Assembly (NCBI GenBank): GCA_965220305.1
Contig: OZ244817.1
Coordinates: 2,976,001-3,040,000, forward strand
Source of the DNA: G965220305 sp965220305
Lineage (GTDB): Bacteria > Chloroflexota > Dehalococcoidia > Lucifugimonadales > UBA3495
Direction of reading: 5' to 3'
DNA: 64,000 nucleotides
Shown here: in pieces, positions 52,316 through 61,496 of the stretch
Layout of the letters: each line of letters starts with the position of its first letter
How positions within the stretch are numbered: the first letter of the stretch is position 1
Notes under the pieces: model-generated
Told to the model about the DNA's origin: nothing
What the model saw: only the letters and a program-made list of their open reading frames with translations
The model's database searches: none
Program-made: the position numbers and the translations under genes

Positions 52316-53488
52316 TTAAACTTCCACATCGTCGCTTTCATTTTCAAGGTCGTCCACTATGGGCGTGATTTGCTCGATGAACTTTCGGGTCATCTCAGCT
52401 ATCCGCGCAGCGAACTCGTCGTTCAGAGTATCGGTGCCCATTTCTAGTTTTATGCCATCCGGTGCAAGTTGCTGGTCGGGATGTAAATTTACGCCAGCCA
52501 GTTTCTCTTGAAGATTGCCTAGTTCATGCACGAACTCTATGTTACACCACCACGAATTCTCTCCCTGTGCATGTAGGTTGATTCGGTAACTTGTCCTGTG
52601 ATTCGCCCAGGGCCGCCTATTGTACCAGAATTGGTAGTAGCGAGATTCCCCGCCATTCCACTGTCCCGCCCACCTGCTTTTCATATCAGGTTTGATTCCG
52701 GGTGGCAATCCGTCTGTTGCCTGGTTGCCCACCTTATCCCTGAGGAATTGGGTGACTTCGTCGTTGCTGTTCTTGGCGAATGTGGCGGCCAGCTTTTCCC
52801 CAAAGGACTTGCTGCCGCCTATGCCACCCTCAATTGCTGGAGCGCTGCCGATGCCGACGACGTAATCGTCGAGCCCAGGAACAGGGATGATGGTGGACGC
52901 CTGGATGTAAAGAGTGTTCGTCTGCGCATCCCTAAAAGGCGTCAGTTTTACGCAGGTAATCAGATTTTCGCCGGGAGCTTTATCGTTGAGCCATAATACA
53001 GCGGAAGTAACTTCTGGAGCGAACCTATGACTGGCCAGGATGATGCGCTGGTCATTGTTCAAAGCGTTGAGGTCGTCTGTGCCGAGGTGTTGCAGCAGTT
53101 TGCCTACCGCATCATCTTGGGAGACCCTTTCATAATCGGCCATTATCCTGATGATGTCTTGTGCGCTTGCCCGTTGGAAATAACTGGCGTACTTGATGGC
53201 CTGCCAGTGGGCATCGGCGCCAGTGTCATCGCGCTTCAGTTCGATGATTACCAGCTTGCCGTCGGAGTCAACTGCCAACAAATCAAGCCGTTCGTTTGTA
53301 AGGTCAAAGCCGCTGAACTCCTTGCCGATTATCAGCAAGTCATCGCCCAAGATGCCCGGATTAGTGGCAACCCACTCTTGAATGTCTCGCCGTTCCCTCC
53401 ATCCCAACTCGGCGAAGTCCACTTCTTTAATCCGGTCCGATTCCCAGCTATCCTGATTAACTCGAAACAACTGTGGTTCTCTGCTCAT
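52316..53488 (-). CDS. NucS/DUF91-like PD-(D/E)XK nuclease domain protein
   Basis: This 390-residue protein has an N-terminal PD-(D/E)XK domain with Asp69 in NERLDLLAVD, Glu83/Lys85 in VIIELKRDD and a downstream Gln/Tyr pair (HWQAIKYASYF). This order is shared by NucS/EndoMS and DUF91 proteins. The C-terminal region (about 200-390), with WAGQWNGG and AGVNLHPD segments, resembles DUF4268-type domains. Its role could be mismatch or phage-defence nuclease activity; no partner gene is adjacent. Confidence 0.75.
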   Translation of the reverse strand: MSREPQLFRVNQDSWESDRIKEVDFAELGWRERRDIQEWVATNPGILGDDLLIIGKEFSGFDLTNERLDLLAVDSDGKLVIIELKRDDTGADAHWQAIKYASYFQRASAQDIIRIMADYERVSQDDAVGKLLQHLGTDDLNALNNDQRIILASHRFAPEVTSAVLWLNDKAPGENLITCVKLTPFRDAQTNTLYIQASTIIPVPGLDDYVVGIGSAPAIEGGIGGSKSFGEKLAATFAKNSNDEVTQFLRDKVGNQATDGLPPGIKPDMKSRWAGQWNGGESRYYQFWYNRRPWANHRTSYRINLHAQGENSWWCNIEFVHELGNLQEKLAGVNLHPDQQLAPDGIKLEMGTDTLNDEFAARIAEMTRKFIEQITPIVDDLENESDDVEV

Positions 53489-53516
53489 CGTTTCCTCGAG
53501 TGCGATGGGTATATGG

Positions 53517-54767
53517 CTAGATCACCCCGTTGGCCCGCAACTGGACCAACTCCTCTCCGGTATATCCCAGTTCCCCGCAGTAGATGTCCTGATTGTCCTG
53601 GCCCAACTGGGGCGCGGGCTTCTGGGAGGGGGAAACTTCCTCGCTGTAGAAAATGCCCAGGGGGTACTGCAACGGCCCCACCTGGGGATGGTCCAACTCG
53701 GCCCAGAAGCGGTCGGCCTGTAACTGGGGGTCGGTAATCAGGTCGGAGACCTCGTTCACCGGGATAAATACCAGGTTCCGCTTCTGGCCCTCATGGAAGA
53801 GTTCCTCCGCCGTAAACCGGGCGGTGAAGTCCATGAAAAGGGCGGTGATGATGTCGATGTGGGGCGCCCGGTCCTGGTTGCCGCCCCGATAATCGTCGTT
53901 CAGAATCTCCTCGTTGCCTGTAATCTCGTAAATCCACTGGGCCAGGGTATCCCACTCCCGGGGCGTAATCATCCCGGCGGAAATCCATCCGTCCAGACAG
54001 GGGTAGGCTCCCAGGGGAATTACCAGGGTGGAATTGGTGCCCACCCGGGTGACATTCTCCCCCATCTGCATCCAGGCCAACGCCGGGTGGGCGTCGGTGT
54101 AGTAGGTAATCAGCGCCTCCTGGAGCGACACGTCGATGTACTGTCCTGTTCCTGCCTGCATGTCCCGATAGTACAGGGCCGCCAGGACCGCCACCGCCGC
54201 GTATTGGGCCCCCGGGTAAGTGGAATGCTCGTTGCCCTGGCGCACCGGCGGCCCGTCCGGGTCGCCGGTAATCTGCATATAGCCGCTGGCCGCCATTGTA
54301 ACCAGGTCCGACGACTTGTAGTCCTTCCACTCGCCGGTCTGCCCAAAGGGAGTGATGGAGGCCATGACCAGGCCCGGATTGGCCTCCTGCAACGCTGGAT
54401 AGTCCAGCCCCAGGTTTTTCAGGTAGCCAACCGGGAAACTCTCCAACACCACGTCGGCCTGGGCGGCCAACCTGCGGAAAATGGACTGGCCCAGGGGAGT
54501 TTCCAGGTCCAGGGTAATGGAGCGTTTGTTGGTGTTGTAAAAGAGGAAGCGCAGACTGCGCTCGTTGTGGGGAACGTCCCGGGGGAAGGGGCCCTTGGAG
54601 CGGCTGGGGTCGCCCCGGGGAGGCTCAACCTTGATTACGTCGGCGCCGTAGTCGGCCAGCATTTTGGCGCAGAAGGCTCCCTGCTCATCGGTCAAGTCCA
54701 GCACCCGGTAGGGTGGTACCAGCGTATCCGCCGATGCTTCGGGGCCGGAATTGCCGACCATGTTCAT
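53517..54767 (-). CDS. CaiB/BaiF family III CoA-transferase
   Basis: This 416-residue protein contains YRVLDLTDEQGAFCAKMLADYGADVIKVEPP and GTGQYIDVSLQEAL, in which Glu217 stands at the catalytic-acid position. Glu is found in many family members in place of Asp. The segment KRSITLDLETPLGQ is another family mark. It runs in the same direction as the nuclease-like gene that follows. Confidence 0.9.
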   Translation of the reverse strand: MNMVGNSGPEASADTLVPPYRVLDLTDEQGAFCAKMLADYGADVIKVEPPRGDPSRSKGPFPRDVPHNERSLRFLFYNTNKRSITLDLETPLGQSIFRRLAAQADVVLESFPVGYLKNLGLDYPALQEANPGLVMASITPFGQTGEWKDYKSSDLVTMAASGYMQITGDPDGPPVRQGNEHSTYPGAQYAAVAVLAALYYRDMQAGTGQYIDVSLQEALITYYTDAHPALAWMQMGENVTRVGTNSTLVIPLGAYPCLDGWISAGMITPREWDTLAQWIYEITGNEEILNDDYRGGNQDRAPHIDIITALFMDFTARFTAEELFHEGQKRNLVFIPVNEVSDLITDPQLQADRFWAELDHPQVGPLQYPLGIFYSEEVSPSQKPAPQLGQDNQDIYCGELGYTGEELVQLRANGVI

Positions 54768-54837
54768 TACCTCCCCTGGGATGCGGGACCTGCAGGAACC
54801 CTTCAGTTGGCGGCGCGACAGCGGGACTCTGAAGGAT

Positions 54838-54905
54838 GCCCGCCTACCGGCCCAGGCGGTTGCGCAACTCCTGGACCAGCCGGTGCACTCCCCCGTCGGA
54901 TGCCG
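54838..54905 (-). pseudogene. Remnant of the SirB1 gene 3' end
   Basis: About 68 bases match the 3' end of the SirB1-type gene (55439-55506) with only some six or seven differences. Coding for DGGVHRLVQELRNRLGR and a stop (54844-54900), it has no gene body. Together the two copies flank the small membrane genes at 54926-55341. Confidence 0.7.
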
Positions 54906-54925
54906 GTATGGGTTAACCTACCTAC

Positions 54926-55141
54926 TCAGTTTTTGGAAAGGTATCTTAGGACCATACCAGCGGCACAGAAGAAGGTGCTGGCGGCCAACATTCCGAGACC
55001 CAAATCGCTGAAGGAAGTCGATGGAAATGCCCGAGCTAATAGAATTGCCGATGCGCCCAAACAGACGGTTCCGAAATCACCGATAGGGCCCTTGGCCCAA
55101 CCGCGAAACCACCCTAGCCACCCGCTGAATGTCTCTCGCAC
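54926..55141 (-). CDS. Small two-TM membrane protein
   Basis: This 71-residue protein starts at GTG 55141 and overlaps the upstream frame by 28 bases. It has hydrophobic helices around residues 25-37 and 47-66 and a basic C-terminus. Ribosome-binding evidence is weak, so translation may be coupled to the upstream gene. No family recognised. Confidence 0.55.
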   Translation of the reverse strand: MRETFSGWLGWFRGWAKGPIGDFGTVCLGASAILLARAFPSTSFSDLGLGMLAASTFFCAAGMVLRYLSKN

Positions 55142-55341
55142 TTCCTGATTAGCGATGCCACTATAGTGACGACGACAAAGCAGACTGACAGCCCGGCCAC
55201 AATGTAGGCGATAGTGAGAGTGCCTTCCAGGATCGCGTACCTGTTAGGATCGAAGGAACTCCATCCTAGCTGGTGGCCGACAACGAACATCCAGCAGGCG
55301 GCAACTAAAAGGAGCAGAAAGAGAAGCAAGCCAGACTGCAT
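55114..55341 (-). CDS. Small two-TM membrane protein
   Basis: This 75-residue protein starts at ATG 55341 seven bases after GGAGG. TM helices lie at about 4-22 and 42-64. It ends in a short basic tail. It precedes and overlaps the 54926 gene. Confidence 0.65.
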   Translation of the reverse strand: MQSGLLLFLLLLVAACWMFVVGHQLGWSSFDPNRYAILEGTLTIAYIVAGLSVCFVVVTIVASLIRKCERHSAGG

Positions 55342-55444
55342 AGGGAAACCTCCGCTTTCAGGTCTCTCTCGCTAGGGTCACGCTCTTCAGTCCAGCACAA
55401 TTCCCCGGCCTTCCCAGCTATTGCGGCCCGCTGCCTACGCCCGC

Positions 55445-56269
55445 CTACCGGCCCAACCGGCTGCGCAACTCCCGCACCAGCCGGTGCACTCCCCCGTCGG
55501 AAGCCGACCTACCGTAGTCCACGTAGAACTCCAGGTCTTCCAGGGCTTCGGGGTAGTTCTGTAGCTGGTAGTGCACCAGGCCCCGGTCCCGTCGCTCCTG
55601 GATTACATCGGGTTCCAGCACCACCAGTCGGTCCACCATGGGAAGGGCGCGGTGGAAGTCCTTGCGGTCCCAGAAAATCCCCTTGAGGTTTCGCAGCATC
55701 CGGGCGATGAACTCGCGGTTGGATATGGGGTCAAGATGGCTGGAATTCCAGGGCACCCGGGGAGGCGCGACCTGCCTGAACCTCTGGATGCACTCTTCCT
55801 CCGATAGTACGATGCCCTTCTCAAAGGCATCGAGGACCAGCCCGGTCTCGTCACGGTGGCGGATGAGGAAATGCCCCGGCATTCCCACTCCCACCATGGG
55901 GAGTCCCAACCGTTTGCCGACTTCGATGTAGACCAAGGATAGAGTTATGGGAATACCCAAACGGCGGCGCAGCACCTCGTCAAGGAAGCTGTTGCGGGGG
56001 TCGTAGTAGTCCTCCTCGTTGCCCCGGAATCCAACCTCCTCAAATAGGTACTCGCTGAGGGTGTTGGCGCAATAGAGGGGGCTGCCTCCTTTTCCCAGGC
56101 GGCGCGACGCGGCGGCGGCCAAGGAGTCCAGCAACCCCAATTGTTGGTCAATCTCAATGTCGGGTTCCTCAGTCGCCGAAACCAGCAGGGCGGCGCGGGC
56201 CAGGTCAATCTCTTCGTCCGGCAACTGGGCGACGCTGACAAATTGCTCCCAGGCGTGGTCCCTATCCAT
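55445..56269 (-). CDS. SirB1 family transglutaminase-like / TPR protein
   Basis: This 274-residue protein has the SirB1 pattern: residues 1-180 with the transglutaminase-like core (YYDPRNSFLDEVLRRRLGIPITLSLVYIEVGKRLG) and VGMPGHFLIRH, and a C-terminal TPR-like region (NLKGIFWDRKDFHRALPMVDRL). SirB1 proteins lack a well-defined biochemical activity. A duplicated 3' end occurs at 54838-54905. Confidence 0.88.
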   Translation of the reverse strand: MDRDHAWEQFVSVAQLPDEEIDLARAALLVSATEEPDIEIDQQLGLLDSLAAAASRRLGKGGSPLYCANTLSEYLFEEVGFRGNEEDYYDPRNSFLDEVLRRRLGIPITLSLVYIEVGKRLGLPMVGVGMPGHFLIRHRDETGLVLDAFEKGIVLSEEECIQRFRQVAPPRVPWNSSHLDPISNREFIARMLRNLKGIFWDRKDFHRALPMVDRLVVLEPDVIQERRDRGLVHYQLQNYPEALEDLEFYVDYGRSASDGGVHRLVRELRSRLGR

Positions 56270-56328
56270 AAGCTAACGGTCTCCGCTGGCTGGACTGGCC
56301 TTTCCGGGTCCAGATAGAGGCGTCATTA

Positions 56329-56550
56329 TCAGCCGGCGAGTTTGGACTGCGGGTAGCTGTTTATCTCCACCTGTATCGCATCCTGGCGGCCCGCCATGTC
56401 CCGGACTTCCGTCCGGTAGGCGTTGCAGCGAGGACACCAAACTTCCTCGTCGGAGAAGAGGCGCATGTTGTCCTTCTTGACGGTCATCGTCTCGATTTCC
56501 GACCGGCACTCGGCGCACATGCGGACGATGACTACTTCATCTATGGCCAT
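56329..56550 (-). CDS. Small zinc-ribbon protein
   Basis: This 73-residue protein has two CxxC pairs, MCAEC (residues 11-15) and WCPRC (38-42), with a basic linker between, so it could bind one zinc. It starts 60 bases upstream of the SirB1 gene and probably shares its transcript. The function is unknown. Confidence 0.7.
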   Translation of the reverse strand: MAIDEVVIVRMCAECRSEIETMTVKKDNMRLFSDEEVWCPRCNAYRTEVRDMAGRQDAIQVEINSYPQSKLAG

Positions 56551-57100
56551 ACCACCCTTCCCTTTATTGCTCCGGTCTATTGCCCCAGAGCCACCGGAAA
56601 AAGCTCCCTGGGTTCTCGCTTCGCCGATTCCCTATCCCCGGCCCGGTCGACATCTGGGCATAATGACTAGAGCGAGTGTAAACGGGGCCATACCCACTGT
56701 CAACGACGCTGGGAACGGCCCAAAGCCTGCCCATTCCCCGGGGAGCGCTGCTTCCCGGGGGCTCAGCCCGTCGCACAGTGCGGGCTCTGAGCTGAGAGAG
56801 GGGTCTAACTCCTGTCCGTCGCAAGCCCCCGCCCCTGGATTCCGGCCCGGTCCTGCAACTGGGCAGGAGTCCATTTCTGGCGAACTGACCCATCAGTTGA
56901 TGGAACTGACGAATCGGAGAGACGGATTCCCGCTTTCGCGGGAATGACGGGTCCCTCGTAATCCGATACGCGATTGTCCTGTCCAAACGGCCCGTTACAC
57001 TTGGCAATTCGACCCGTCGGGGGTATTATAATTGTCAATACCCGACGCTGTGGGCGGCCTACGCCCCCAGCGCAGCGAGAACGGGAGAGGAGGAATAGTT
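56551..57100. other. Intergenic region with REP and MITE-like remains
   Basis: In these 550 bases, 56866-56982 is homologous to the MITE-like element at 4571-4760 in reverse orientation, including the REP palindrome at 56924-56950. A partial REP lies at 56834-56850. No gene is supported. Confidence 0.6.
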
Positions 57101-57550
57101 ATGGCGAAACCCATGCGAGTTGGTCACCTGGTATTGAACGTAAAGGACGTGGAAGCCTCCACCAAGTTTTACACTGAAGTGTTGGGGTTTGACATTGCCA
57201 TCCAGCGGCCCACCGGCACCTTCCTGACCTGCGGCAAGATTCACCACGACCTGGCCCTGTTCCAGGCTCCCGTAGACGCCCTGCCGGTCACCGAGGGACA
57301 GTTGGGGCTCAACCACTTCGCCGTTCAGGTCGCCGACCTGGAGGACCTGACCGAAGTCTACAACAGCCTCAAGGACAGCGGCGCGAAGCTGGACCGCAAT
57401 ACCGACCACGGCATGACCTCCAGCGTCTACTTCTTTGACCCCGACGGGAACCGGATCGAGTTCTTCTGCAACAACAACGCCACCGCCGAAGAGGGCTTGG
57501 CCATGATGCGGGATACCACCCGGGTCAACAAGGAACTGGTCCTTAACTAA
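57101..57550 (+). CDS. VOC family (glyoxalase-like) protein
   Basis: This 149-residue protein starts at ATG 57101 after GAGGAGG. RVGHLVLNVKDVEASTKFYTEVLGF and GLNHFAVQV supply two of the usual metal-binding positions (His), and SVYFFDPDGNRIEFFC the Glu. It may be a dioxygenase, a glyoxalase or an epimerase; the substrate is unknown. Confidence 0.88.
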   Translation: MAKPMRVGHLVLNVKDVEASTKFYTEVLGFDIAIQRPTGTFLTCGKIHHDLALFQAPVDALPVTEGQLGLNHFAVQVADLEDLTEVYNSLKDSGAKLDRNTDHGMTSSVYFFDPDGNRIEFFCNNNATAEEGLAMMRDTTRVNKELVLN

Positions 57551-57562
57551 CCCCGGATATTA

Positions 57563-57606
57563 TTGGGGGCCAGCTCGCCATAGCGTCGGACTGGCTCCCA
57601 AATGGA
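57563..57606 (+). terminator. Hairpin after the VOC gene
   Basis: TTGGGGGCCAG (57563-57573) and CTGGCTCCCAA (57591-57601) pair with one mismatch, 12 bases after the VOC stop. No T run follows directly. Confidence 0.5.
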
Positions 57607-57714
57607 CTCCTTTTATTCCACCGCCCAACGGAGGGCAGTGGAATTTTGCGTTTTGGCGCTCGGCGCTTTGCCGGTCGCTCCATTTAATTTGCTACACCCG
57701 GCGATGAGGCAGCT

Positions 57715-58785
57715 ATGGGGAAATTGGATTTCGCTCTTTGGGATTCCTTCCCGGTCTACGAAATGGCGAAGGGCAGCCCCGCGGAAGTATACGAGGCGCA
57801 CATCAAGGAGACTCAACTGGCCGAGGAACTGGGCTATCAGTCCTACTACATCATCGAGCACCAGAACTCCCATGTGGGCCAGATAACTTCCCCCTCTGTT
57901 TACTTGACCGCCGTGGCCCAGAGGACCGAAAAAATTCGCCTGGGCGTGATGATTTATCAACTACCTTTCTATCACCCCATCCGCCTGGCCCAAGAGTCGG
58001 CCATGCTGGACCACCTATCCCGGGGCAGGTTGGAGTTCGGCACTGGCATCGGCGTCCACGAGCATGAGTTCATGCGCTGGGGCCTGCCCTTCCAAGAGCG
58101 TCAACGGATGTCCTCCGAGGCCCTGGAGATCATCGTTAAAGCCTGGACCGAAGAGACCGTAACCTACGAGGGCAACTACTGGACCTTCGATGAAGCCCTG
58201 CCCGTGCCCAAGCCCTACCAGCAGCCCCATCCGCCCATCTGGGTGGGCGGCCATAGCCCCGCCTCCATGGAGTACGCCGCTCGGAACAATTACCACATCT
58301 CGCAGAACCTGGACGTGGATACGGTGGTGGCGGAAAAGTTTGACCTTTACCGGAAGATTTGGCGCGAGTGCCAGCACCCGGGGCCCATGCCGCTCACTTT
58401 CCTGATGCGAGCGGTACATGTTGCCGAGACGGACGAGATCGCCCGGGCCGAGGCCGAGGAACATCTGCTGACATCCCGGGGGTTGGCCCGGGAAGGGCTG
58501 GTGAACACCCGCATCGGCTTCCGGGGCAATTCCGACAGCCCCACCTCCCGGGAGTTGGCCCGGGTCTTCGAGGGGATGGGTAGCTCTTACGACTTCTGGA
58601 TTGACAACGGCCTGGCCCTGGTGGGCAGCCCGGACACCGTGATTCGGAAGCTGAAGGAGCAGCGGGAGCTAATCGGCTACGACATCTTCTGCGCCAACCA
58701 CCGTTTCGGCCCGCTGCCCGCCGAGCAGTCCCTCAAGTCGATGAAGTTGTTTGGGGAGGAAGTGATTCCCGCCTTCGCCGAGTAG
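57715..58785 (+). CDS. LLM class flavin-dependent oxidoreductase
   Basis: This 356-residue luciferase-like monooxygenase has LTAVAQRTEKIRLGVMIYQLP, DHLSRGRLEFGTGIGVHEHE, and VPKPYQQPHPPIWVGGHSP. It resembles FMN-type members more than the F420 type, but cofactor choice cannot be settled from sequence. ATG 57715 has GAGG upstream. Confidence 0.9.
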   Translation: MGKLDFALWDSFPVYEMAKGSPAEVYEAHIKETQLAEELGYQSYYIIEHQNSHVGQITSPSVYLTAVAQRTEKIRLGVMIYQLPFYHPIRLAQESAMLDHLSRGRLEFGTGIGVHEHEFMRWGLPFQERQRMSSEALEIIVKAWTEETVTYEGNYWTFDEALPVPKPYQQPHPPIWVGGHSPASMEYAARNNYHISQNLDVDTVVAEKFDLYRKIWRECQHPGPMPLTFLMRAVHVAETDEIARAEAEEHLLTSRGLAREGLVNTRIGFRGNSDSPTSRELARVFEGMGSSYDFWIDNGLALVGSPDTVIRKLKEQRELIGYDIFCANHRFGPLPAEQSLKSMKLFGEEVIPAFAE

Positions 58786-58849
58786 CCGGCTTTGGCGGGT
58801 CAACTCTGCAATGTGGATTGCACTGGCGGGGGCAGTCGCTTGCCCTGAG

Positions 58850-59101
58850 TTATAGCAAACCCAGTCGGCGCAGGTCCAACTCCGACCAGCGTGCCTGCAT
58901 CTGTATCATGCTCCGCAGCAACCTGACCGAGTAAGTGTCTCCGGGGCGATGGAAAGTGACAGTAACCCTTCTCCCGTCCCGGTGATAATATTGTTGATGG
59001 CTTCCCGACTGCCTCTCCATTTCAAATCCGTCTCTACGCAGCGCCCGGGTAATTTGCCGGGCAGTCACCGAGCGCAGTCGCGAGAAATCAATCTCGCTCA
59101 T
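58850..59101 (-). CDS. hicA: HicA-family toxin
   Basis: This 83-residue toxin from ATG 59101 has SVTARQITRALRRDGFEMERQSGSHQQYY, with the catalytic His in GSHQQ. The ATGA overlap with the hicB stop (59101-59098) shows coupled translation. Confidence 0.9.
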   Translation of the reverse strand: MSEIDFSRLRSVTARQITRALRRDGFEMERQSGSHQQYYHRDGRRVTVTFHRPGDTYSVRLLRSMIQMQARWSELDLRRLGLL

Positions 59102-59340
59102 ATAGTTACGGCAACACGTTCCTCTGCCGGCGATGACGCCTCTTGCGGCTCCTCGGGAATTGACTCTCCGTGGCTGACCATGCTCTCCAGCGTTATTTGA
59201 AGCACTTCTCGGATGTTCTTCAGCGCCTCCTCCCGAGTATACCCCCACGTTGCGGCGCCTTGCCTTTCCAGCGTCGGACAGACCGCAGCCCAGCGACCCT
59301 CGTCAGGTTCCACTAACACGCGAAATCGGTAAGTCTTCAT
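59098..59340 (-). CDS. hicB: HicB-family antitoxin
   Basis: This 80-residue HicB-like protein (FRVLVEPDEGRWAAVCPTLERQGAATWGYTREEALKNIREVLQ) precedes hicA. It is short and lacks a separate DNA-binding domain. Confidence 0.88.
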   Translation of the reverse strand: MKTYRFRVLVEPDEGRWAAVCPTLERQGAATWGYTREEALKNIREVLQITLESMVSHGESIPEEPQEASSPAEERVAVTI

Positions 59341-59503
59341 GGTTCTCCAGCCTCAGAAATAATATGCCAGCCCATATCAGCGGCAGCAAGAGTTGTAATC
59401 AAGGCAACATCAATTGTCCCTATCTAGAAGCCGCCGGTCGCTATTGGTGACTGAGTGGGCTGCTGGCGACGACATTACCAAGGTTTGAGATACTCTGCCC
59501 CGC

Positions 59504-60259
59504 CTATTGGGCGGTGAATCCCCCGTCCACGGCGAGCTCCGCTCCGGTAATGAAGGAGGCGTCGTCGGAGGCCAGAAACAGCACGGCGTTGGCTACCTCT
59601 TCCTGCCGGCCCTCACGACCCAGGGGCGTGGCGTCCACCAGTTCCTGCCGTTCCTGACGCACTTCTTCGTCGGGTATGGAGGTCAGCATCGGCGGCATGT
59701 ACCCCGGATGGACCGAGTTGGCCCGAATGCCGCCCTTGCCGTGGCGTACCGCCGTGGCCTTGGTGAAAATCCGTACCGCGCCCTTGGAGGCGTTGTAGGC
59801 CGGGTGCCCGCCGGAAGAACCCACCATACCCATGATGGAAGATATGTTCACAATTGCGCCGCCGCCGGCTTCCTGCATTTTGGGCACGGCGTACTTGGTG
59901 CCCAGGTAAACGCCGGTGGCATTCACGTCCATGATGCGCTGCCATCCGGCCAGGCTATCGGCGTCGGGAAAGGCGCGGCTGCTGATTCCGGCGTTGTTGA
60001 CCAGCACGTCCAGCTTGCCGAAACGGGCCACCGCCTGGTCCACCGCGTTCCGCCATTCCTCTTCGCTGGTCACGTCCAGCCGGACGAACATGGCCTCGCC
60101 GCCAGCCTCGGCGATTTCCGCCTCCACCAGGCGGCCCGCCTCTTCCATGATGTCGCCGATGACAACCTTGGCCCCTTCCTGCGCGAATAGCCGGGCTTCC
60201 ACCGCGCCCATGCCGTGGGCCCCGCCGGATATTATGGCTACCTTCCCTTCCAGTCTCAT
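59504..60259 (-). CDS. SDR family NAD(P)-dependent oxidoreductase
   Basis: This 251-residue protein starts at ATG 60259 after AAGGAGG. The cofactor motif is SGGAHGMGAVEA, and the active site includes Ser in ISSIMG and Tyr-Asn-Ala-Ser-Lys (YNASK). The C-terminus AELAVDGGFT is typical. It ends the cluster that begins with MmgE/PrpD and two CoA-transferases, and so may oxidise or reduce a hydroxyacyl intermediate. Confidence 0.92.
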   Translation of the reverse strand: MRLEGKVAIISGGAHGMGAVEARLFAQEGAKVVIGDIMEEAGRLVEAEIAEAGGEAMFVRLDVTSEEEWRNAVDQAVARFGKLDVLVNNAGISSRAFPDADSLAGWQRIMDVNATGVYLGTKYAVPKMQEAGGGAIVNISSIMGMVGSSGGHPAYNASKGAVRIFTKATAVRHGKGGIRANSVHPGYMPPMLTSIPDEEVRQERQELVDATPLGREGRQEEVANAVLFLASDDASFITGAELAVDGGFTAQ

Positions 60260-60276
60260 CCTGCCTCCTTTCCCGG

Positions 60277-61494
60277 CTAGTCTATAATTCCCTCTCTGGT
60301 CCACTCCTCCACGTTGGCGACGGTCTCTCCCAGCAGTTCAACAAATACCCGGTAATTGTGCTGCCCAATCAACGGGGCCGCGGAGTGGATGCCGGCTGGC
60401 GTTGCGCTGAACTTCCAGGGAGGGGCCAGCACCGTCTGGCGTCCCATCGCCGGGTGTTCCACCGACGGCCATGATGCCCGGGCCTGTAGGTGGGAGTCAT
60501 TCACCAGGTCGCTGCCGCTGGCGGAGGCTGCTGCCGGGACTCCGGCGGCTTGGAGCAACTCGGCTACTTCCCGGGTCGTGTGCCCCTGGGTCCAGTCCTC
60601 CACCAGCCCGTCTAGGTCGTCCTGGTTCTTGCTCCGCAGGTAAGGGTCTAAGAATCGAGGGTCGTCCAGCCATTGGGGCTGGCCCGCCGCCCGGCAGAAC
60701 GCCCGCCACTCTTCGTCGTTGCCGACGGCGATGGTAACCCAGGAGTCCTCTCCCTGGCAGCGGTAGCACCCGTGGGGCGACATCCCCGGCTCCCGATTGC
60801 CCCGCCGGTGGGCTATCCGCCCGTTCATCGCGTACTCCATCAATGTCTCCGCTCCAAAGGCCGTAATGGCCTCCCGGGAGGAAAGGTCGATGAACTGGCC
60901 CTGGCCGCTGCGTCGCTGGTGGAACAGGGATGCCAGCAGGGCAAAGGCGGTGGTCGCCCCCACCCGGGAGTCGATGCTATCCCGCAACTCCGTGGGCGGC
61001 GCGTCGGGGTAGCCGGTCAGGTGGCCCATTCCGCTCAGGGCGTTGAACACGGGCGCGTAGCCCGGGTACCGGCTCTCCAGCCCGCCCGCCCCCGCCGCCG
61101 AAATGGACGCCATGACTATGCTGGGGTTGACGGCGCTCAGTTGCCCGTAGCCCAGGCCCAACCGCTCCATCACCCCCGGACGCATGTTCTCCACCACTAC
61201 GTCGCTGATGGACGCCAGCCGGTACACCAACTCAATGGCCTGGGGCTGCTTCAGGTTGAGCTGAATCCCCAGCTTGTTGAGGTTGAGGGTGTTGAAGACG
61301 GGGGAGCGTTCCGGGTCGTCGTAGGCGTAGGGGGGACGGCGAGCCCCGTCCAATTGCACCCGGCTCTCCACCTTGATGACCTCGGCCCCCAGCAGTCCCA
61401 GCAGCATGGTGGGGAAGGGACCGGCCAGGATGCTGGTGAAGTCCAGTACGCGCACTCCCGCCAGGGCCGTTCTTTGCGGGTGGGGAAGGGCCAT
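60277..61494 (-). CDS. CaiB/BaiF family III CoA-transferase
   Basis: This 405-residue protein has LAGVRVLDFTSILAGPFPTMLLG and GQGQFIDLSSREAI with Glu208 at the catalytic-acid position. It starts two bases from the upstream CoA-transferase gene stop, so the two are an operon and may be subunits of one heteromeric enzyme. Confidence 0.92.
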   Translation of the reverse strand: MALPHPQRTALAGVRVLDFTSILAGPFPTMLLGLLGAEVIKVESRVQLDGARRPPYAYDDPERSPVFNTLNLNKLGIQLNLKQPQAIELVYRLASISDVVVENMRPGVMERLGLGYGQLSAVNPSIVMASISAAGAGGLESRYPGYAPVFNALSGMGHLTGYPDAPPTELRDSIDSRVGATTAFALLASLFHQRRSGQGQFIDLSSREAITAFGAETLMEYAMNGRIAHRRGNREPGMSPHGCYRCQGEDSWVTIAVGNDEEWRAFCRAAGQPQWLDDPRFLDPYLRSKNQDDLDGLVEDWTQGHTTREVAELLQAAGVPAAASASGSDLVNDSHLQARASWPSVEHPAMGRQTVLAPPWKFSATPAGIHSAAPLIGQHNYRVFVELLGETVANVEEWTREGIID

Positions 61495-61496
61495 CG

